This document shows positions 1-8,948 of a stretch of 64,000 nt of DNA, piece by piece. The translations under genes were made by a program, and so were the position numbers. Below the pieces are notes generated by a model. It was given only the letters and a program-made list of their open reading frames with translations. It was not told where the DNA came from and did not search any database. Source of the DNA: Marinobacter piscis (GTDB lineage: Bacteria > Pseudomonadota > Gammaproteobacteria > Pseudomonadales > Oleiphilaceae). The stretch's first letter is position 1. Each line of letters begins with the position of its first letter. The stretch lies in the NCBI RefSeq assembly GCF_007671655.1, contig NZ_VCGX01000002.1, forward strand, positions 124,001 to 188,000, in the 5' to 3' direction.

Positions 1-2
1 TC

Positions 3-134
3 CGGCGCTTCAGGCTGGACGAGGCGCTGCTTTCGGAGTTTGAAGTGGAAGAAGTCAGCAGCCGTACGCTCGATAAGGATTTTCAGAGGAACACGCGAAT
101 CCACCGGTGCTGGCACATCCGGCACAGTGCGTAA
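3..134 (+). CDS. C-terminal end of an unidentified protein (partial)
   Basis: An open frame enters from the left edge and runs 43 codons to a TAA. The residues are acidic then basic (LDEALLSEFEVEEVSSRTLD, then a Arg/His-rich tail), which looks like the end of a real soluble protein rather than random translation. It converges on the outer-membrane gene that follows, with only 17 bases between the stops. The family cannot be assigned from this fragment; a methyltransferase-like tail is only a guess. Confidence 0.4.
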   Translation, partial: RRFRLDEALLSEFEVEEVSSRTLDKDFQRNTRIHRCWHIRHSA

Positions 135-151
135 CCCACGGAAGGGCTACA

Positions 152-760
152 TTAGAACTCGTATTTGAGGCCGGTGGAAAACTGAAAGATATTGGCGTCT
201 GTGCCAGTATCCTTGAGCAGTTTTCCACCCTCAAGAACAAGGTATGTATTGCTCAGTACTTCGATATCCAGACCGAGTATCCAGCCGACGCCGAAGCTAC
301 TGTCGGGAAACTCGCCTTCCAGTTCCCGAAACTGGGCGTTGCGCGGCTCATCCGCGTGGCTGAGCTTGCCGGTGCCTTTCATAAAAGAGAACCCTGCCTG
401 GCCGTACACGTTGGCGTAGTCGGTAACAGGGTAGTGCAGGCCTATGTACCAGCTGGCGAAGTAATCCATGGACAGGGCCAGATCGCCTTTGGGGACGTCG
501 GCGTCGCGAATCCCGGTTCCTGCACGTAACTCAGCGTGAAACCGGTTATTGATATGGGTGCCCAGCACCAGCGTTCCCCCGGTGCCTGTAGCGGCCTCGT
601 TGGAGACCGAGCCGATGGAGCGGTGGTTGAAGGCAGTAACCAGCAGACCCGTGTAATGCTTGCCTTCCCTGGAGGTTTGCTGTGCCAGGGCGGTCTGGGC
701 TGACGTAAAACCGGCAGTTACCAGTAACAGTGTGAAAGCGGAGCGCACAACCTTGTTCAT
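152..760 (-). CDS. Outer-membrane beta-barrel protein (OmpA-like/porin-like small barrel)
   Basis: The 202-residue product starts with a typical signal peptide (basic MNKVVRS, hydrophobic core, AxA-type cleavage near residue 26). The mature part alternates polar and hydrophobic residues in short Gly-rich strands and ends in Tyr-Glu-Phe. A C-terminal aromatic is the usual BAM recognition signal of outer-membrane barrels. Length and strand pattern suit an eight-stranded OmpA/OmpW-type barrel. A substrate cannot be named. The gene is transcribed alone; its start is the ATG preceded by an AT-rich leader. Confidence 0.75.
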   Translation of the reverse strand: MNKVVRSAFTLLLVTAGFTSAQTALAQQTSREGKHYTGLLVTAFNHRSIGSVSNEAATGTGGTLVLGTHINNRFHAELRAGTGIRDADVPKGDLALSMDYFASWYIGLHYPVTDYANVYGQAGFSFMKGTGKLSHADEPRNAQFRELEGEFPDSSFGVGWILGLDIEVLSNTYLVLEGGKLLKDTGTDANIFQFSTGLKYEF

Positions 761-842
761 GTTTATCGGATATCCTGACGTGAGCGGTTACGCGCTGAGT
801 TTGCCTTGTGCAATCCGTGGTTACGTCGATCCGTGTCACACT

Positions 843-1328
843 TTAGTCTTCATCGAGCAGCCCGTATGTCTGCGCCATCAGCAACAGGGCATAAACGCCG
901 TTTTCCGGTAATTGCGGCTCCAGGCTTTCTTCGAACAGAATCTGATGTCGATAGTCTTCCAGAGCATCAGCGCTAAGGCTGGTGATGAGCTCGGTAATGG
1001 CTGCAATTTCAAACGGGACTTCCTGGTTCATGGCACTGAAAATCAGGTCCACCAGAACCTCATCCGGGTCCAGCCCGTCTACGTATACGGTCTGATCCGG
1101 CAGGTCCTGATGCAGTTCGTGAATAAGCTCCAGCAGGGGAACGCCTTGCTCTTCGAGGTAGTGCAGGTCAAAATCGCCCAGATCGCCGTCTTCCGGCAGC
1201 CATTCGTCGGCTGGCGCGATCACCACAGTTTTCATCTGCCCGTTTTCCAGTGACCAGGCCATAGCAACCGGAAACAGGGCATCATCTGTCTGACAGTATT
1301 CAATATCAAGAAATCTTGGTGCTGACAT
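843..1328 (-). CDS. Small acidic protein, possibly a DEDD-type exonuclease-like fold
   Basis: This 161-residue, strongly acidic protein is not securely recognised. Near its N-terminus it has FLDIE followed by a strand-like AMAWSLENG. Further on it has a D-x-H-x-L motif and a VYVDGLDPDEVLVDLIF stretch. That spacing recalls RNase H-fold 3'-5' exonucleases, in which the first motif is D-x-E and later Asp residues complete the metal site. This is inference from pattern only. It is monocistronic and divergent from apeB, with about 100 bases between the two starts that probably hold both promoters. Confidence 0.65.
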   Translation of the reverse strand: MSAPRFLDIEYCQTDDALFPVAMAWSLENGQMKTVVIAPADEWLPEDGDLGDFDLHYLEEQGVPLLELIHELHQDLPDQTVYVDGLDPDEVLVDLIFSAMNQEVPFEIAAITELITSLSADALEDYRHQILFEESLEPQLPENGVYALLLMAQTYGLLDED

Positions 1329-1429
1329 ATCAGGCTCCGCTTAAACGTATAATCCTGGGGGCTTCAGGTATGAGGCATTCATGCTTCATGCCATACTGTT
1401 GCAATCATTAACATTCTATCAGGGACATC

Positions 1430-2719
1430 ATGGAACACGCTGAATTCAACAAAGATTTACTGAAGTTTCTGAATGCATCACCGACACCCTGGCACGCCGT
1501 GGCGACAATGAAAGCCCGGCTTGATGCCGCTGGTTTTGAAGAGCTAGATGAAAAGGAAGACTGGACACTGGGCCAGAACCGTGGCTACTACGTTGTTCGC
1601 AATGGCTCCTCCATCGTAGCGTTCCGCACAGGGGCAGAAGACACCGCCACATCGGGCATTCGTATGGTGGGCGCGCATACCGACAGTCCGTGCCTGAAAG
1701 TAAAACCCAACCCGGAGTTGCGCCGCAAGGGCTATTTCCAACTGGGCGTGGAAGTATACGGTGGCGTACTGATGAACCCCTGGTTCGACCGGGATCTTTC
1801 ACTGGCGGGTCGTGTGACCTTTGTTGATGGCAGTGACAGGGTCAGGGATGCGCTGGTGGATTTTGGCAAGCCAGTGGCATTTATTCCCAGCCTGGCGATT
1901 CACCTGGACAGAGAAGCCAACAGCAATCGAACGGTAAACCCGCAGACCGATCTGCCACCGGTCCTGATGCAGGTTCCCGAAGATGACACAACCAGTTTCG
2001 ACTCGCTTCTGAGCCAGCAGGTTGCCAGCGAAACCGGCGGTAAGGTGCGTAAGGTACTGGGTTATGAGCTGGGCTTTTACGATGCCCAGAAAGCCGGATA
2101 TGTTGGCTTGCGTAATGAGTTCATTGCTTCTGCACGGCTGGATAACCTGCTGAGCTGTTATATCGGGCTGCGGGCATTACTGGACGCCTCAGGTGATGAA
2201 GCCGCCCTGTTGGTATGTAACGATCATGAAGAGGTCGGCAGTGTTTCGTCGGAAGGGGCTCAGGGTCCATTCCTTAATGCTGTTCTTGATCGCTGGTGCG
2301 GTGCCGGCAAAGCCAAAGCAATAGCCCGCTCCATGATGATATCAGCCGACAATGCTCACGGTGTGCACCCCAACTACATGGACAAACACGATGAAAACCA
2401 TGGTCCTGTTCTTAATGAGGGCCCGGTCATCAAGGTGAACCACAACCAGCGCTACGCGACCAATAGCCGGTCAGCCGCGGTATACCGGCATATCAGTGAT
2501 GAGCTGGGCTTGCCACACCAGACCTTTGTGGTGCGCAGTGATATGGCGTGTGGAAGCACGATCGGACCTCTGACAGCCGCAAGCCTGGGCGTTACAACGC
2601 TGGATATCGGCGTGCCGCAGTTTGGTATGCATTCGATTCGTGAACTGATTGGTGCCGAGGACGGACACACGCTGTTCCGCGTACTGCGAGAGTTCATGCA
2701 GCGCAAACAGATTTTCTGA
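1430..2719 (+). CDS. apeB: M18 family aminopeptidase
   Basis: The 429-residue product is a full-length cytosolic zinc aminopeptidase of family M18, which removes N-terminal (often acidic or neutral) residues from peptides. Visible hallmarks are GAHTDSP near residue 82-87 (first metal-ligand His and Asp), DHEEVGS in the middle (catalytic Glu pair) and NAHGVHPNY further on. The length matches the bacterial 425-430-residue members and both ends are intact. The start is an ATG after a short GGGAC leader. It is followed by a strong bidirectional hairpin and stands alone. Confidence 0.93.
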   Translation: MEHAEFNKDLLKFLNASPTPWHAVATMKARLDAAGFEELDEKEDWTLGQNRGYYVVRNGSSIVAFRTGAEDTATSGIRMVGAHTDSPCLKVKPNPELRRKGYFQLGVEVYGGVLMNPWFDRDLSLAGRVTFVDGSDRVRDALVDFGKPVAFIPSLAIHLDREANSNRTVNPQTDLPPVLMQVPEDDTTSFDSLLSQQVASETGGKVRKVLGYELGFYDAQKAGYVGLRNEFIASARLDNLLSCYIGLRALLDASGDEAALLVCNDHEEVGSVSSEGAQGPFLNAVLDRWCGAGKAKAIARSMMISADNAHGVHPNYMDKHDENHGPVLNEGPVIKVNHNQRYATNSRSAAVYRHISDELGLPHQTFVVRSDMACGSTIGPLTAASLGVTTLDIGVPQFGMHSIRELIGAEDGHTLFRVLREFMQRKQIF

Positions 2720-2730
2720 GGCCCTGAACG

Positions 2731-2767
2731 AAAAATGCCGCTGCTTCATAGGAAACAGCGGCATTTT
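2731..2767. terminator. Bidirectional hairpin between apeB and tRNA-Asn
   Basis: A perfect 12-base inverted repeat (AAAATGCCGCTG / CAGCGGCATTTT) with a 12-base loop has A-runs at the left and T-runs at the right. It can therefore act as an intrinsic terminator for apeB and for the oppositely transcribed tRNA. Confidence 0.8.
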
Positions 2768-2775
2768 AGAATAAG

Positions 2776-2851
2776 TGGCTCCCCGAGCTGGGCTCGAACC
2801 AGCGACAAACGGATTAACAGTCCGTTGCTCTACCAACTGAGCTATCGGGGA
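2776..2851 (-). tRNA. tRNA-Asn (GTT)
   Basis: The reverse complement folds as a 76-base cloverleaf with a 7-bp TCCCCGA/TCGGGGA acceptor stem, the D-arm AGCTCAGTTGGTAGAGC, the anticodon loop CTGTTAA (anticodon GTT), the T-arm GGTTCGAGCC, discriminator G and an encoded CCA. All parts are canonical for tRNA-Asn. It is read toward apeB and ends at the shared hairpin. Confidence 0.97.
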
Positions 2852-2914
2852 ACTGCATCAAGTCGAGCGGCATACTAAGCACTTTCTTTGACTTGGTCAA
2901 GTCCCTGGAAAAAG

Positions 2915-3547
2915 TTACTCAAGCAAAGGCCTGAGTACCGGCCAGACGTTTTCGAGCAGCCTCGGCTGGGCTTCAGCCGTTGGATGAATGCCGTCACTTT
3001 GCATCAGGCTGTCCTTGTTATAGATACCTTCCAGAAAAAAAGGAACCAGAGCGGTGTTGTAGCTGTCTGAAAGCGCCGGGAAGATATCTGCAAATATCCG
3101 GGTGTAACGCTGGCCGTAGTTTGGCGGAATTTGCATACCCACTAAAATGGCGCGGGCGCCAGAGTCCTGGGTGGCCTGTATCATGGAGGCAAGATTGGAT
3201 TTGATAACATCGGGCGGGAACCCGCGAAGGCCGTCGTTACCACCCAGTTCGATAATGACCACAGAGGGCGTATTTTTTTCAAGCAACTCCGGCAACCGGC
3301 GAACACCTCCGTCTGTGGTTTCACCACTGATGCTGGCGTTTACCACATCCCAGTTGTCAAAGTCGTTGCTTTGCAGGCGGTCTCGCAGGCGTTGCACCCA
3401 GGCAGTTTCTGACGGTACGCCATAGGCAGCACTCAGGCTGTCGCCCATAATCAGGAGCGTTTGCTGCGGGCCAGCGACGGCAGGTAAAGCAATGAAGGCC
3501 ACTAAAAGAAAGGCAATGGATCTGACGTACAGTAATACCCTATGCAT
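2915..3547 (-). CDS. tesA: TesA-like arylesterase / acyl-CoA thioesterase I / lysophospholipase L1
   Basis: The 210-residue product is an SGNH/GDSL hydrolase exported to the periplasm. It has a signal peptide of about 25 residues ending AVA, block I MGDSLS (nucleophile Ser near residue 37), block III GGNDG near residue 100, and block V SDGIHP carrying the catalytic Asp and His. The enzymes hydrolyse acyl thioesters, lysophospholipids and aryl esters. It lies divergently next to ybbA-ybbP, the same arrangement as tesA-ybbA-ybbP in enterobacteria, which supports the name. Confidence 0.92.
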   Translation of the reverse strand: MHRVLLYVRSIAFLLVAFIALPAVAGPQQTLLIMGDSLSAAYGVPSETAWVQRLRDRLQSNDFDNWDVVNASISGETTDGGVRRLPELLEKNTPSVVIIELGGNDGLRGFPPDVIKSNLASMIQATQDSGARAILVGMQIPPNYGQRYTRIFADIFPALSDSYNTALVPFFLEGIYNKDSLMQSDGIHPTAEAQPRLLENVWPVLRPLLE

Positions 3548-3605
3548 AAAAATACCGTATACCCATGATTAATAAACGTGCTTGTCCGGGAGCTTCGTAA
3601 GCAAG

Positions 3606-4325
3606 ATGCAGACTACAAACCCTGATAACCAGCGCCCGATGCTGCGCGCTGAAAACCTGACTCACAGTGTGAGACTGGAAACAGATACGTTGACGATCTT
3701 GAAGAGTGTCAGCCTTGAAATCAATCGGGGCGAATCCGTAGCCATCGTTGGTCGCTCCGGTTCCGGTAAAACCACGCTGCTCGGATTGCTTGCCGGCCTG
3801 GACACTCCCACAACGGGAACGGTTGAGCTTGACGGGGCGGTGATCAGTCAGCTCAGCGAAGATGAGCGCGCCCGGATGCGTGCTCACCGTGTCGGGTTTG
3901 TGTTTCAGTCATTCCAGCTATTGCCGGCACTGACGGCACTGGAGAACGTAATGCTGCCTCTGGAGCTTGCGGGCATGGAATCACCGGAAAAGCGCGCCCG
4001 CGAGCTTCTTCAGCGGGTGGGGCTGGGTGAACGCCTGACCCACACACCGCGGCAGCTTTCCGGCGGTGAACAGCAGCGGGTCGCCATTGCCCGGGCGTTT
4101 GCTTCAGATCCGGCCATTCTGTTTGCCGATGAGCCTACGGGCAACCTGGATAACCGCACCGGGCAGGAGATATCTGACTTGCTGATGGCACTGAACCAGG
4201 AGCAGGGCACCACATTGGTGATGGTTACCCACGACGAGCTACTGGCGGCACGCTGTGCACGGCAGTTTCACATTGATGCCGGAGAGTTGACAGAGCCGGC
4301 AGCTGAGCGGGAGTTCGCTGACTGA
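3606..4325 (+). CDS. ybbA: ABC transporter ATP-binding protein, YbbA/LolD type
   Basis: This 239-residue ATPase has a Walker A GRSGSGKTT, a Q-loop, the signature LSGGEQQRVAIARA, a Walker B ILFADEPTG and an H-loop VTHD. Such MacB/LolD-type subunits drive FtsX-like permeases that act mechanically on periplasmic or lipoprotein substrates. An upstream in-frame TTG at 3582 exists, but the ATG at 3606 gives the usual family length. The stop overlaps the permease start by one base (TGATG), so the two are translationally coupled. Confidence 0.9.
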   Translation: MQTTNPDNQRPMLRAENLTHSVRLETDTLTILKSVSLEINRGESVAIVGRSGSGKTTLLGLLAGLDTPTTGTVELDGAVISQLSEDERARMRAHRVGFVFQSFQLLPALTALENVMLPLELAGMESPEKRARELLQRVGLGERLTHTPRQLSGGEQQRVAIARAFASDPAILFADEPTGNLDNRTGQEISDLLMALNQEQGTTLVMVTHDELLAARCARQFHIDAGELTEPAAEREFAD

Positions 4326-6811
4326 TGGTGGCTGCAAAGAAACTGATGTCAGTACGTCGCGACTGGCGCCAGAGGGATGTGCGTGTGGTGCTCGCCGCGC
4401 TTGTTATTGCTGTGGCTACGGTGGCCACCATTGCGCTTTTTGCCAGCCAGTTACAGAGCACCCTGGTCTCATCCGCCAGTTCTTTTCTGGCCGCAGACAG
4501 GCAGCTGGAAGCAGAGAACGGGCGCCCGGTACCGGAGCCCTGGCTTACAGAGGCCAGGGAGCGTGGGCTGGAAACCGGGCGTATGGTGGAGTTTTCCACC
4601 ATGGTGTTCGGCAGTGAGGCCTTTCAGCTGGCGTCAGTGAAAGCCGTCAGCGATGAGTATCCGTTGCGCGGTGAACTTGAAATACAGAAAGGCTCAGACG
4701 GTGCACGCACTCAGGTGCAGCATGGCCCGGCCCCCGGTGAAGTCTGGGTTAACCCCAGACTGTTGCGGCTGCTGGGTATTCAGACGGGTGACACGCTTGA
4801 AGTCGGCAACCGGAACCTGACCGTATCAGGCTTGCTGCTGCGTGAACCGGATGGGGGTTTCAGTCTCTCAGCGCTTGCACCCCGAATAATGATGCATGTG
4901 GAGGACATAGCCTCCACCGGGGTTATTCAGGAAGGCAGCCGGGCGGAATACATTTATTTGTTTGCCGGCGATGAACGGGCGCTGGAAAGTTATTATCAGT
5001 GGCTGCAGCCACAGCTTGAGCCCAGCCATCAATGGGAAGGTATTCGCGACGGGGAAACGTTTTCCCGCTCCCTTGAGCGTGCTGAAAGCTTCCTGTTGCT
5101 GGGGGGCAGTCTGGCTGTGTTGCTGGCGGCTGTCGCCGTGGCCGTGGCGAGCCGCCAATATGCGCTGTCCCAGCGCGACACTGTCGCTCTTCTGAAAACC
5201 CTGGGCCTTGGCAGTGCCGGAATAGGGCGACTGTATCTGCAGCGGCTCGCGCTCTGGGGGATCACCGGCATGGTAGGTGGTCTTCTGCTGGCGGTTCCAT
5301 TGTTCTGGCTTCTTACCCGCCTGCTCAGTCAGGCACTGGAAAGGCCGGTCGGATTTCAGCTGGATTCGTCTGCACTCACACCGGCATTGCTTACCGCGCT
5401 GGTGTCTCTGTTTGCATTCGCCTACCCGCCCATCCGGCGTTTGAAAAACGTCCCGGCCATGCGGGTGTTGCGCAGCCAGCCTGGAGAAACCGGCCGGGAC
5501 GCACTGCCTGATATGCTGATTGCAATCATAGCCGTGTTCGGACTTGTGTGGTTATACGCCGGCGATCTCTCATTGGTTGCGTCTTTGCTTGGCGGGCTCG
5601 GGTTGCTACTCGGAGCCCTGGGCGTTCTGGGCTGGCTGCTTGTGGCAACCCTGCGTCGGGTCCGCGGTGGCGGGCACGCCTGGCGGCTGGCACTGGTCGG
5701 GTTGTATCGCCACCGGCGTGCCAGCCTGTCACAGATTGCTGTGTTCGCTATGACACTGATGCTTGCCACAACGCTGATACTGGTGCGCACCTCACTGCTG
5801 GACGACTGGCAGGCGCAGCTGCCCGATGATGCCCCGAACCATTTTCTGATCAACATTGCTCCGGATGCGGTGGATGAAGTGGCCGCTTACTGGGAAGAGC
5901 GTGGCCAGCCACTGGATCAGCTTTACCCCATGGTGCGGGGCCGGCTGACAGAGCTGAACGGTGAACCGGTAAAAGACGTTGTGAGCAAGGATCAGCGCAT
6001 AGGCGCGCTCAACCGGGAGCTCAACCTTACCTGGATGAATTCGCTTCCTGAGGACAATGCAATTGTGCAAGGCCGCTGGTTCAGGGACGGCCAGACCGAC
6101 GGTGTTTCAGTCGAAGCGGAACTGGCCGGTAAACTGGGCCTGGCCCTGGGTGATGAGTTAACGTTCACCATAGGTTCGGACAGGGTGACTGAAACGGTTA
6201 CCAGCATCCGCACCGTTCAGTGGGACAGCATGAAGCCAAACTTCTATATGGCCTTTCCGCCCGACGGCAGTCTTACCGGCATGCCTGCCACCTGGATAAC
6301 CAGCTTTTACCTGCCCAGAGACCGAAAAAGTGCCCTCAATGAATTTTCCCGGCGTTTCCCGACGGTCTCTTTGCTGGAGGTAGACAACATCATTGAGCGC
6401 ATACAGGAAATCGTACGGCAGGTTACTCAGGCTATAGAAGCAATTCTGGTGTTGATACTCGCGGCAGCCCTGGTTGTGATGGCCGCCGTTGTCAGTGCCA
6501 CACTTCAGGATCGGCAAAGGGAAGGCGCGCTTTTACGAACATTGGGTGGACGCCGGAACCTGCTGGTAAAAAGCACGATGCTAGAGTTTGCCTTACTGGG
6601 TGGCTTTGCCGGGATTCTTGGCGTTGCAGCGGCTGAGGCAGCCGTATGGGCCCTGCAAGTCAGAATGTTCGATGGAACGTTCAGCTGGCACTGGCAGGTG
6701 GTATTGCCAATACCTGCAATCAGCGCCGTGGTGCTGGCATTATTCGGTCGCTGGCAGCTTCGGCCTGTACTGAGTGTGTCGCCCATGCTGCTGTTGCGGC
6801 GGCTTGAGTAA
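4325..6811 (+). CDS. ybbP: FtsX-family ABC transporter permease, YbbP type
   Basis: The 828-residue inner-membrane protein is close to the length of E. coli YbbP (about 804). It has one N-terminal membrane segment followed by a large periplasmic region. A central block of several helices runs from about residue 255 to 500 and contains the first FtsX domain. After a second periplasmic region there is a C-terminal FtsX block of three helices, ending in the cytoplasmic SPMLLLRRLE tail. With YbbA it forms a mechanotransmission-type ABC complex whose substrate is not established. A hairpin follows directly. Confidence 0.9.
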   Translation: MVAAKKLMSVRRDWRQRDVRVVLAALVIAVATVATIALFASQLQSTLVSSASSFLAADRQLEAENGRPVPEPWLTEARERGLETGRMVEFSTMVFGSEAFQLASVKAVSDEYPLRGELEIQKGSDGARTQVQHGPAPGEVWVNPRLLRLLGIQTGDTLEVGNRNLTVSGLLLREPDGGFSLSALAPRIMMHVEDIASTGVIQEGSRAEYIYLFAGDERALESYYQWLQPQLEPSHQWEGIRDGETFSRSLERAESFLLLGGSLAVLLAAVAVAVASRQYALSQRDTVALLKTLGLGSAGIGRLYLQRLALWGITGMVGGLLLAVPLFWLLTRLLSQALERPVGFQLDSSALTPALLTALVSLFAFAYPPIRRLKNVPAMRVLRSQPGETGRDALPDMLIAIIAVFGLVWLYAGDLSLVASLLGGLGLLLGALGVLGWLLVATLRRVRGGGHAWRLALVGLYRHRRASLSQIAVFAMTLMLATTLILVRTSLLDDWQAQLPDDAPNHFLINIAPDAVDEVAAYWEERGQPLDQLYPMVRGRLTELNGEPVKDVVSKDQRIGALNRELNLTWMNSLPEDNAIVQGRWFRDGQTDGVSVEAELAGKLGLALGDELTFTIGSDRVTETVTSIRTVQWDSMKPNFYMAFPPDGSLTGMPATWITSFYLPRDRKSALNEFSRRFPTVSLLEVDNIIERIQEIVRQVTQAIEAILVLILAAALVVMAAVVSATLQDRQREGALLRTLGGRRNLLVKSTMLEFALLGGFAGILGVAAAEAAVWALQVRMFDGTFSWHWQVVLPIPAISAVVLALFGRWQLRPVLSVSPMLLLRRLE

Positions 6812-6822
6812 GCGGAAAACGG

Positions 6823-6850
6823 CCGGTAAGCGGTTGCGGGTGCTTACCGG
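6823..6850. terminator. Convergent hairpin after ybbP
   Basis: A 9-bp inverted repeat CCGGTAAGC/GCTTACCGG with a 10-base loop lies between the convergent ybbP and the minus-strand solute-binding gene, whose stop codon lies inside the right arm. There is no long T-run, so termination strength is uncertain. Confidence 0.5.
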
Positions 6851-7623
6851 TAGTTTGCAAGAATGGCATCGAGTTCGCCATTTTCACGGATATGTGCAAG
6901 CTCGGCGTTGAACCGGCGGGCAAATGCCTGATTGTCCTTATGCAGCATAACGCGAAAACCGTAAGAGCTTATGCCCTTATCGGATACGTTGAACTGCCCC
7001 CGCAGGCCTTCCTTTCTCTGTATCCATTTCCCGACAAGCAAGTCAGCCACCGCTGCGTCAAAGTGTTCACCGTGCAGTAAAAAGTTAAACATATCCCGGT
7101 CCCGGGACACATCAAATCGCTGAATGGCGCCAGACTCGAAATGGGGTTGTAGTTTTGGGTAAACATACCCCAGATGGGTGACCAGGGTTTTTGATAGCAG
7201 GTCGTCCGGGGATTGGTAGGTCTTGCCGGACATTACGGGTGTAAAGAACACCTCCCGGACCTCTACGACCGGATCTGTAAACAGAAACTTTTCTGGCTTA
7301 TGCGTCCACTCCCTGGCCCGTGGGGTGCCGTCAATATACCCTTCCATCAGCATGTGATCCACGCGCTTGCGGGGGACTTTTTCTGCCACCAGCCGGTAGC
7401 CCAGACGCTCAGTAATCAAGGCAACCACATCCCACATGATACCGGAGGGGGTCTCCTGATTCACAATCAGGTAGGGCGGATAACCACTTGGGGAAATATT
7501 GAAACGAAAGACGCGTTCATCGTCGGCAACAGCTGTATTTACGCTCAGGGCGCACGCAAGCCAAAGAAACCACATGAAGGGGGGCAGTAAAGCAGAAAGA
7601 CTGCGGTGTTTCAGGTGCTTCAT
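6844..7623 (-). CDS. Periplasmic solute-binding protein, amino-acid type (SBP_bac_3)
   Basis: The 259-residue product has a long signal peptide (cleavage after SVNTAVA, near residue 33). The following domain matches the polar amino-acid binding fold: FNISPSGYPPYLI, then a WDVVALITERLGYRL strand-helix, and a C-terminal FARRFNAELAHIRENGELDAI helix typical of the family. No permease or ATPase is adjacent. It is therefore either an orphan importer subunit or one of the many family 3 proteins that act as sensors or orphan binders. The ligand cannot be read from sequence. Confidence 0.8.
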   Translation of the reverse strand: MKHLKHRSLSALLPPFMWFLWLACALSVNTAVADDERVFRFNISPSGYPPYLIVNQETPSGIMWDVVALITERLGYRLVAEKVPRKRVDHMLMEGYIDGTPRAREWTHKPEKFLFTDPVVEVREVFFTPVMSGKTYQSPDDLLSKTLVTHLGYVYPKLQPHFESGAIQRFDVSRDRDMFNFLLHGEHFDAAVADLLVGKWIQRKEGLRGQFNVSDKGISSYGFRVMLHKDNQAFARRFNAELAHIRENGELDAILANYR

Positions 7624-7760
7624 CGGATAAGGCTCTTATTGGGCTTACGGGTTACAGCGCTGTCTCTGTATAACAGAATCCGGCTATATCCCTGCCAGTA
7701 AGAGCTTAATTGTCACTTTTTTATCTTTTTATTTCAATGACCCATAGGTGGGTTACACGT

Positions 7761-8948
7761 TTAACCCCAGGCGTTATTGAGAACAGCGCGCACGTCTGCC
7801 AGCGTTACCTCTTTCGGGTTAAACATAATGGACCCATCGTCCAGCGCCATTTCAGCTATCTGATCCAGCTGGCTCTCGTTTACCTTGCCGGTTTCCCTGA
7901 GCGTTCGCGGGAGTTCACAGCGCTTATAGAGGGCGTCTCTGAGTTTACGCACGGCGGCAATGCTGGCTTCGGCCCGGCGCTCTGCCGGAGTTATCGCATA
8001 CACTTCGGGGCCTTCGAGATACAACAGCAGTTCGCCCAGTGGCCCGCGAATGGTCTCAAGGTTGTACTCCAGCACATAGGGCAGGTACACGCTCATACAT
8101 AAACCATGGGGCAGGTGACACAGGGCACCCGTAGCGTGGCCAAGAGAGTGCACCAGCCCGACCATGGAGTTGGAAAACGCAATGCCCGCCATGGTGGACG
8201 CCTGGGCCAGCGCCAGCCGGCCGTCTGTATCCTTCGGGTTATCCATGACATGCAGCAGTGATTCACTGACCTTCCTGATCGCGGATGTCGCATAGGCATC
8301 ACTCAAGGGGTTTTTGGCCATGCAGGTAAACGATTCAATGCCATGGGTCATGGCATCCATCGCCGTTGCTGCAGTGATATGGGCCGGCAGGGTGAGCGTC
8401 ATGCGGGGGTCGATAACGGCAGCATCGGGCAGCAGGAACGATGAGCTGAAGGGCAGTTTAATGCCTTTTTTCTCGTCGGTAATCACGGCCACAGAGGTAA
8501 CCTCAGACCCGGTGCCTGCGGTTGTAGGCACAACAAAAAATGGCTTTAGAGGGTGTTTGATCAACCCTGCACCCGTATATTCCGCAATGTCAGTTCCGCC
8601 TTCTGACACCAGAATATTCACGGCCTTGCCGGTATCAATCGCCGAGCCGCCACCGATTGCAATAATCGAGTCACAGCTCTTTTCGCGGTAAATGGCTGCA
8701 ATATCGCGTACCACCGTGGTTGAGGAGTCCGGGGGAACGTCATCGTAAATACTGATGATATCCAGGCCGCTTTCCTCGCACGCCATGATCACAGGGTCCA
8801 GAAGTCCGGCGGCGCGAACGCCTTTATCGGTGATGATCATCGGCCGCCTGGCGGCCCGCCCGGTAAGCTCGTAAGGAATATGCTCAAGGGCGGCTTTTCC
8901 GGCTATAACTTTCACCGGGCAGAAGAACTCATAGTATGTGTTGGTCAT
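7761..8948 (-). CDS. Iron-containing alcohol dehydrogenase
   Basis: This 395-residue cytosolic NAD(P)-dependent dehydrogenase belongs to the Fe-ADH (group III) family, which oxidises alcohols or reduces aldehydes. Visible features are the nucleotide-binding GGGSAIDTGKA, the family signature TTAGTGSEVT, and metal-ligand His residues in MDAMTHGIE and in LVHSLGHATGALCHLPHG. It is complete. Its start overlaps the stop of the upstream minus-strand gene by one base, so the two form a small operon. The substrate is unknown; short- or medium-chain alcohols would be typical. Confidence 0.9.
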   Translation of the reverse strand: MTNTYYEFFCPVKVIAGKAALEHIPYELTGRAARRPMIITDKGVRAAGLLDPVIMACEESGLDIISIYDDVPPDSSTTVVRDIAAIYREKSCDSIIAIGGGSAIDTGKAVNILVSEGGTDIAEYTGAGLIKHPLKPFFVVPTTAGTGSEVTSVAVITDEKKGIKLPFSSSFLLPDAAVIDPRMTLTLPAHITAATAMDAMTHGIESFTCMAKNPLSDAYATSAIRKVSESLLHVMDNPKDTDGRLALAQASTMAGIAFSNSMVGLVHSLGHATGALCHLPHGLCMSVYLPYVLEYNLETIRGPLGELLLYLEGPEVYAITPAERRAEASIAAVRKLRDALYKRCELPRTLRETGKVNESQLDQIAEMALDDGSIMFNPKEVTLADVRAVLNNAWG

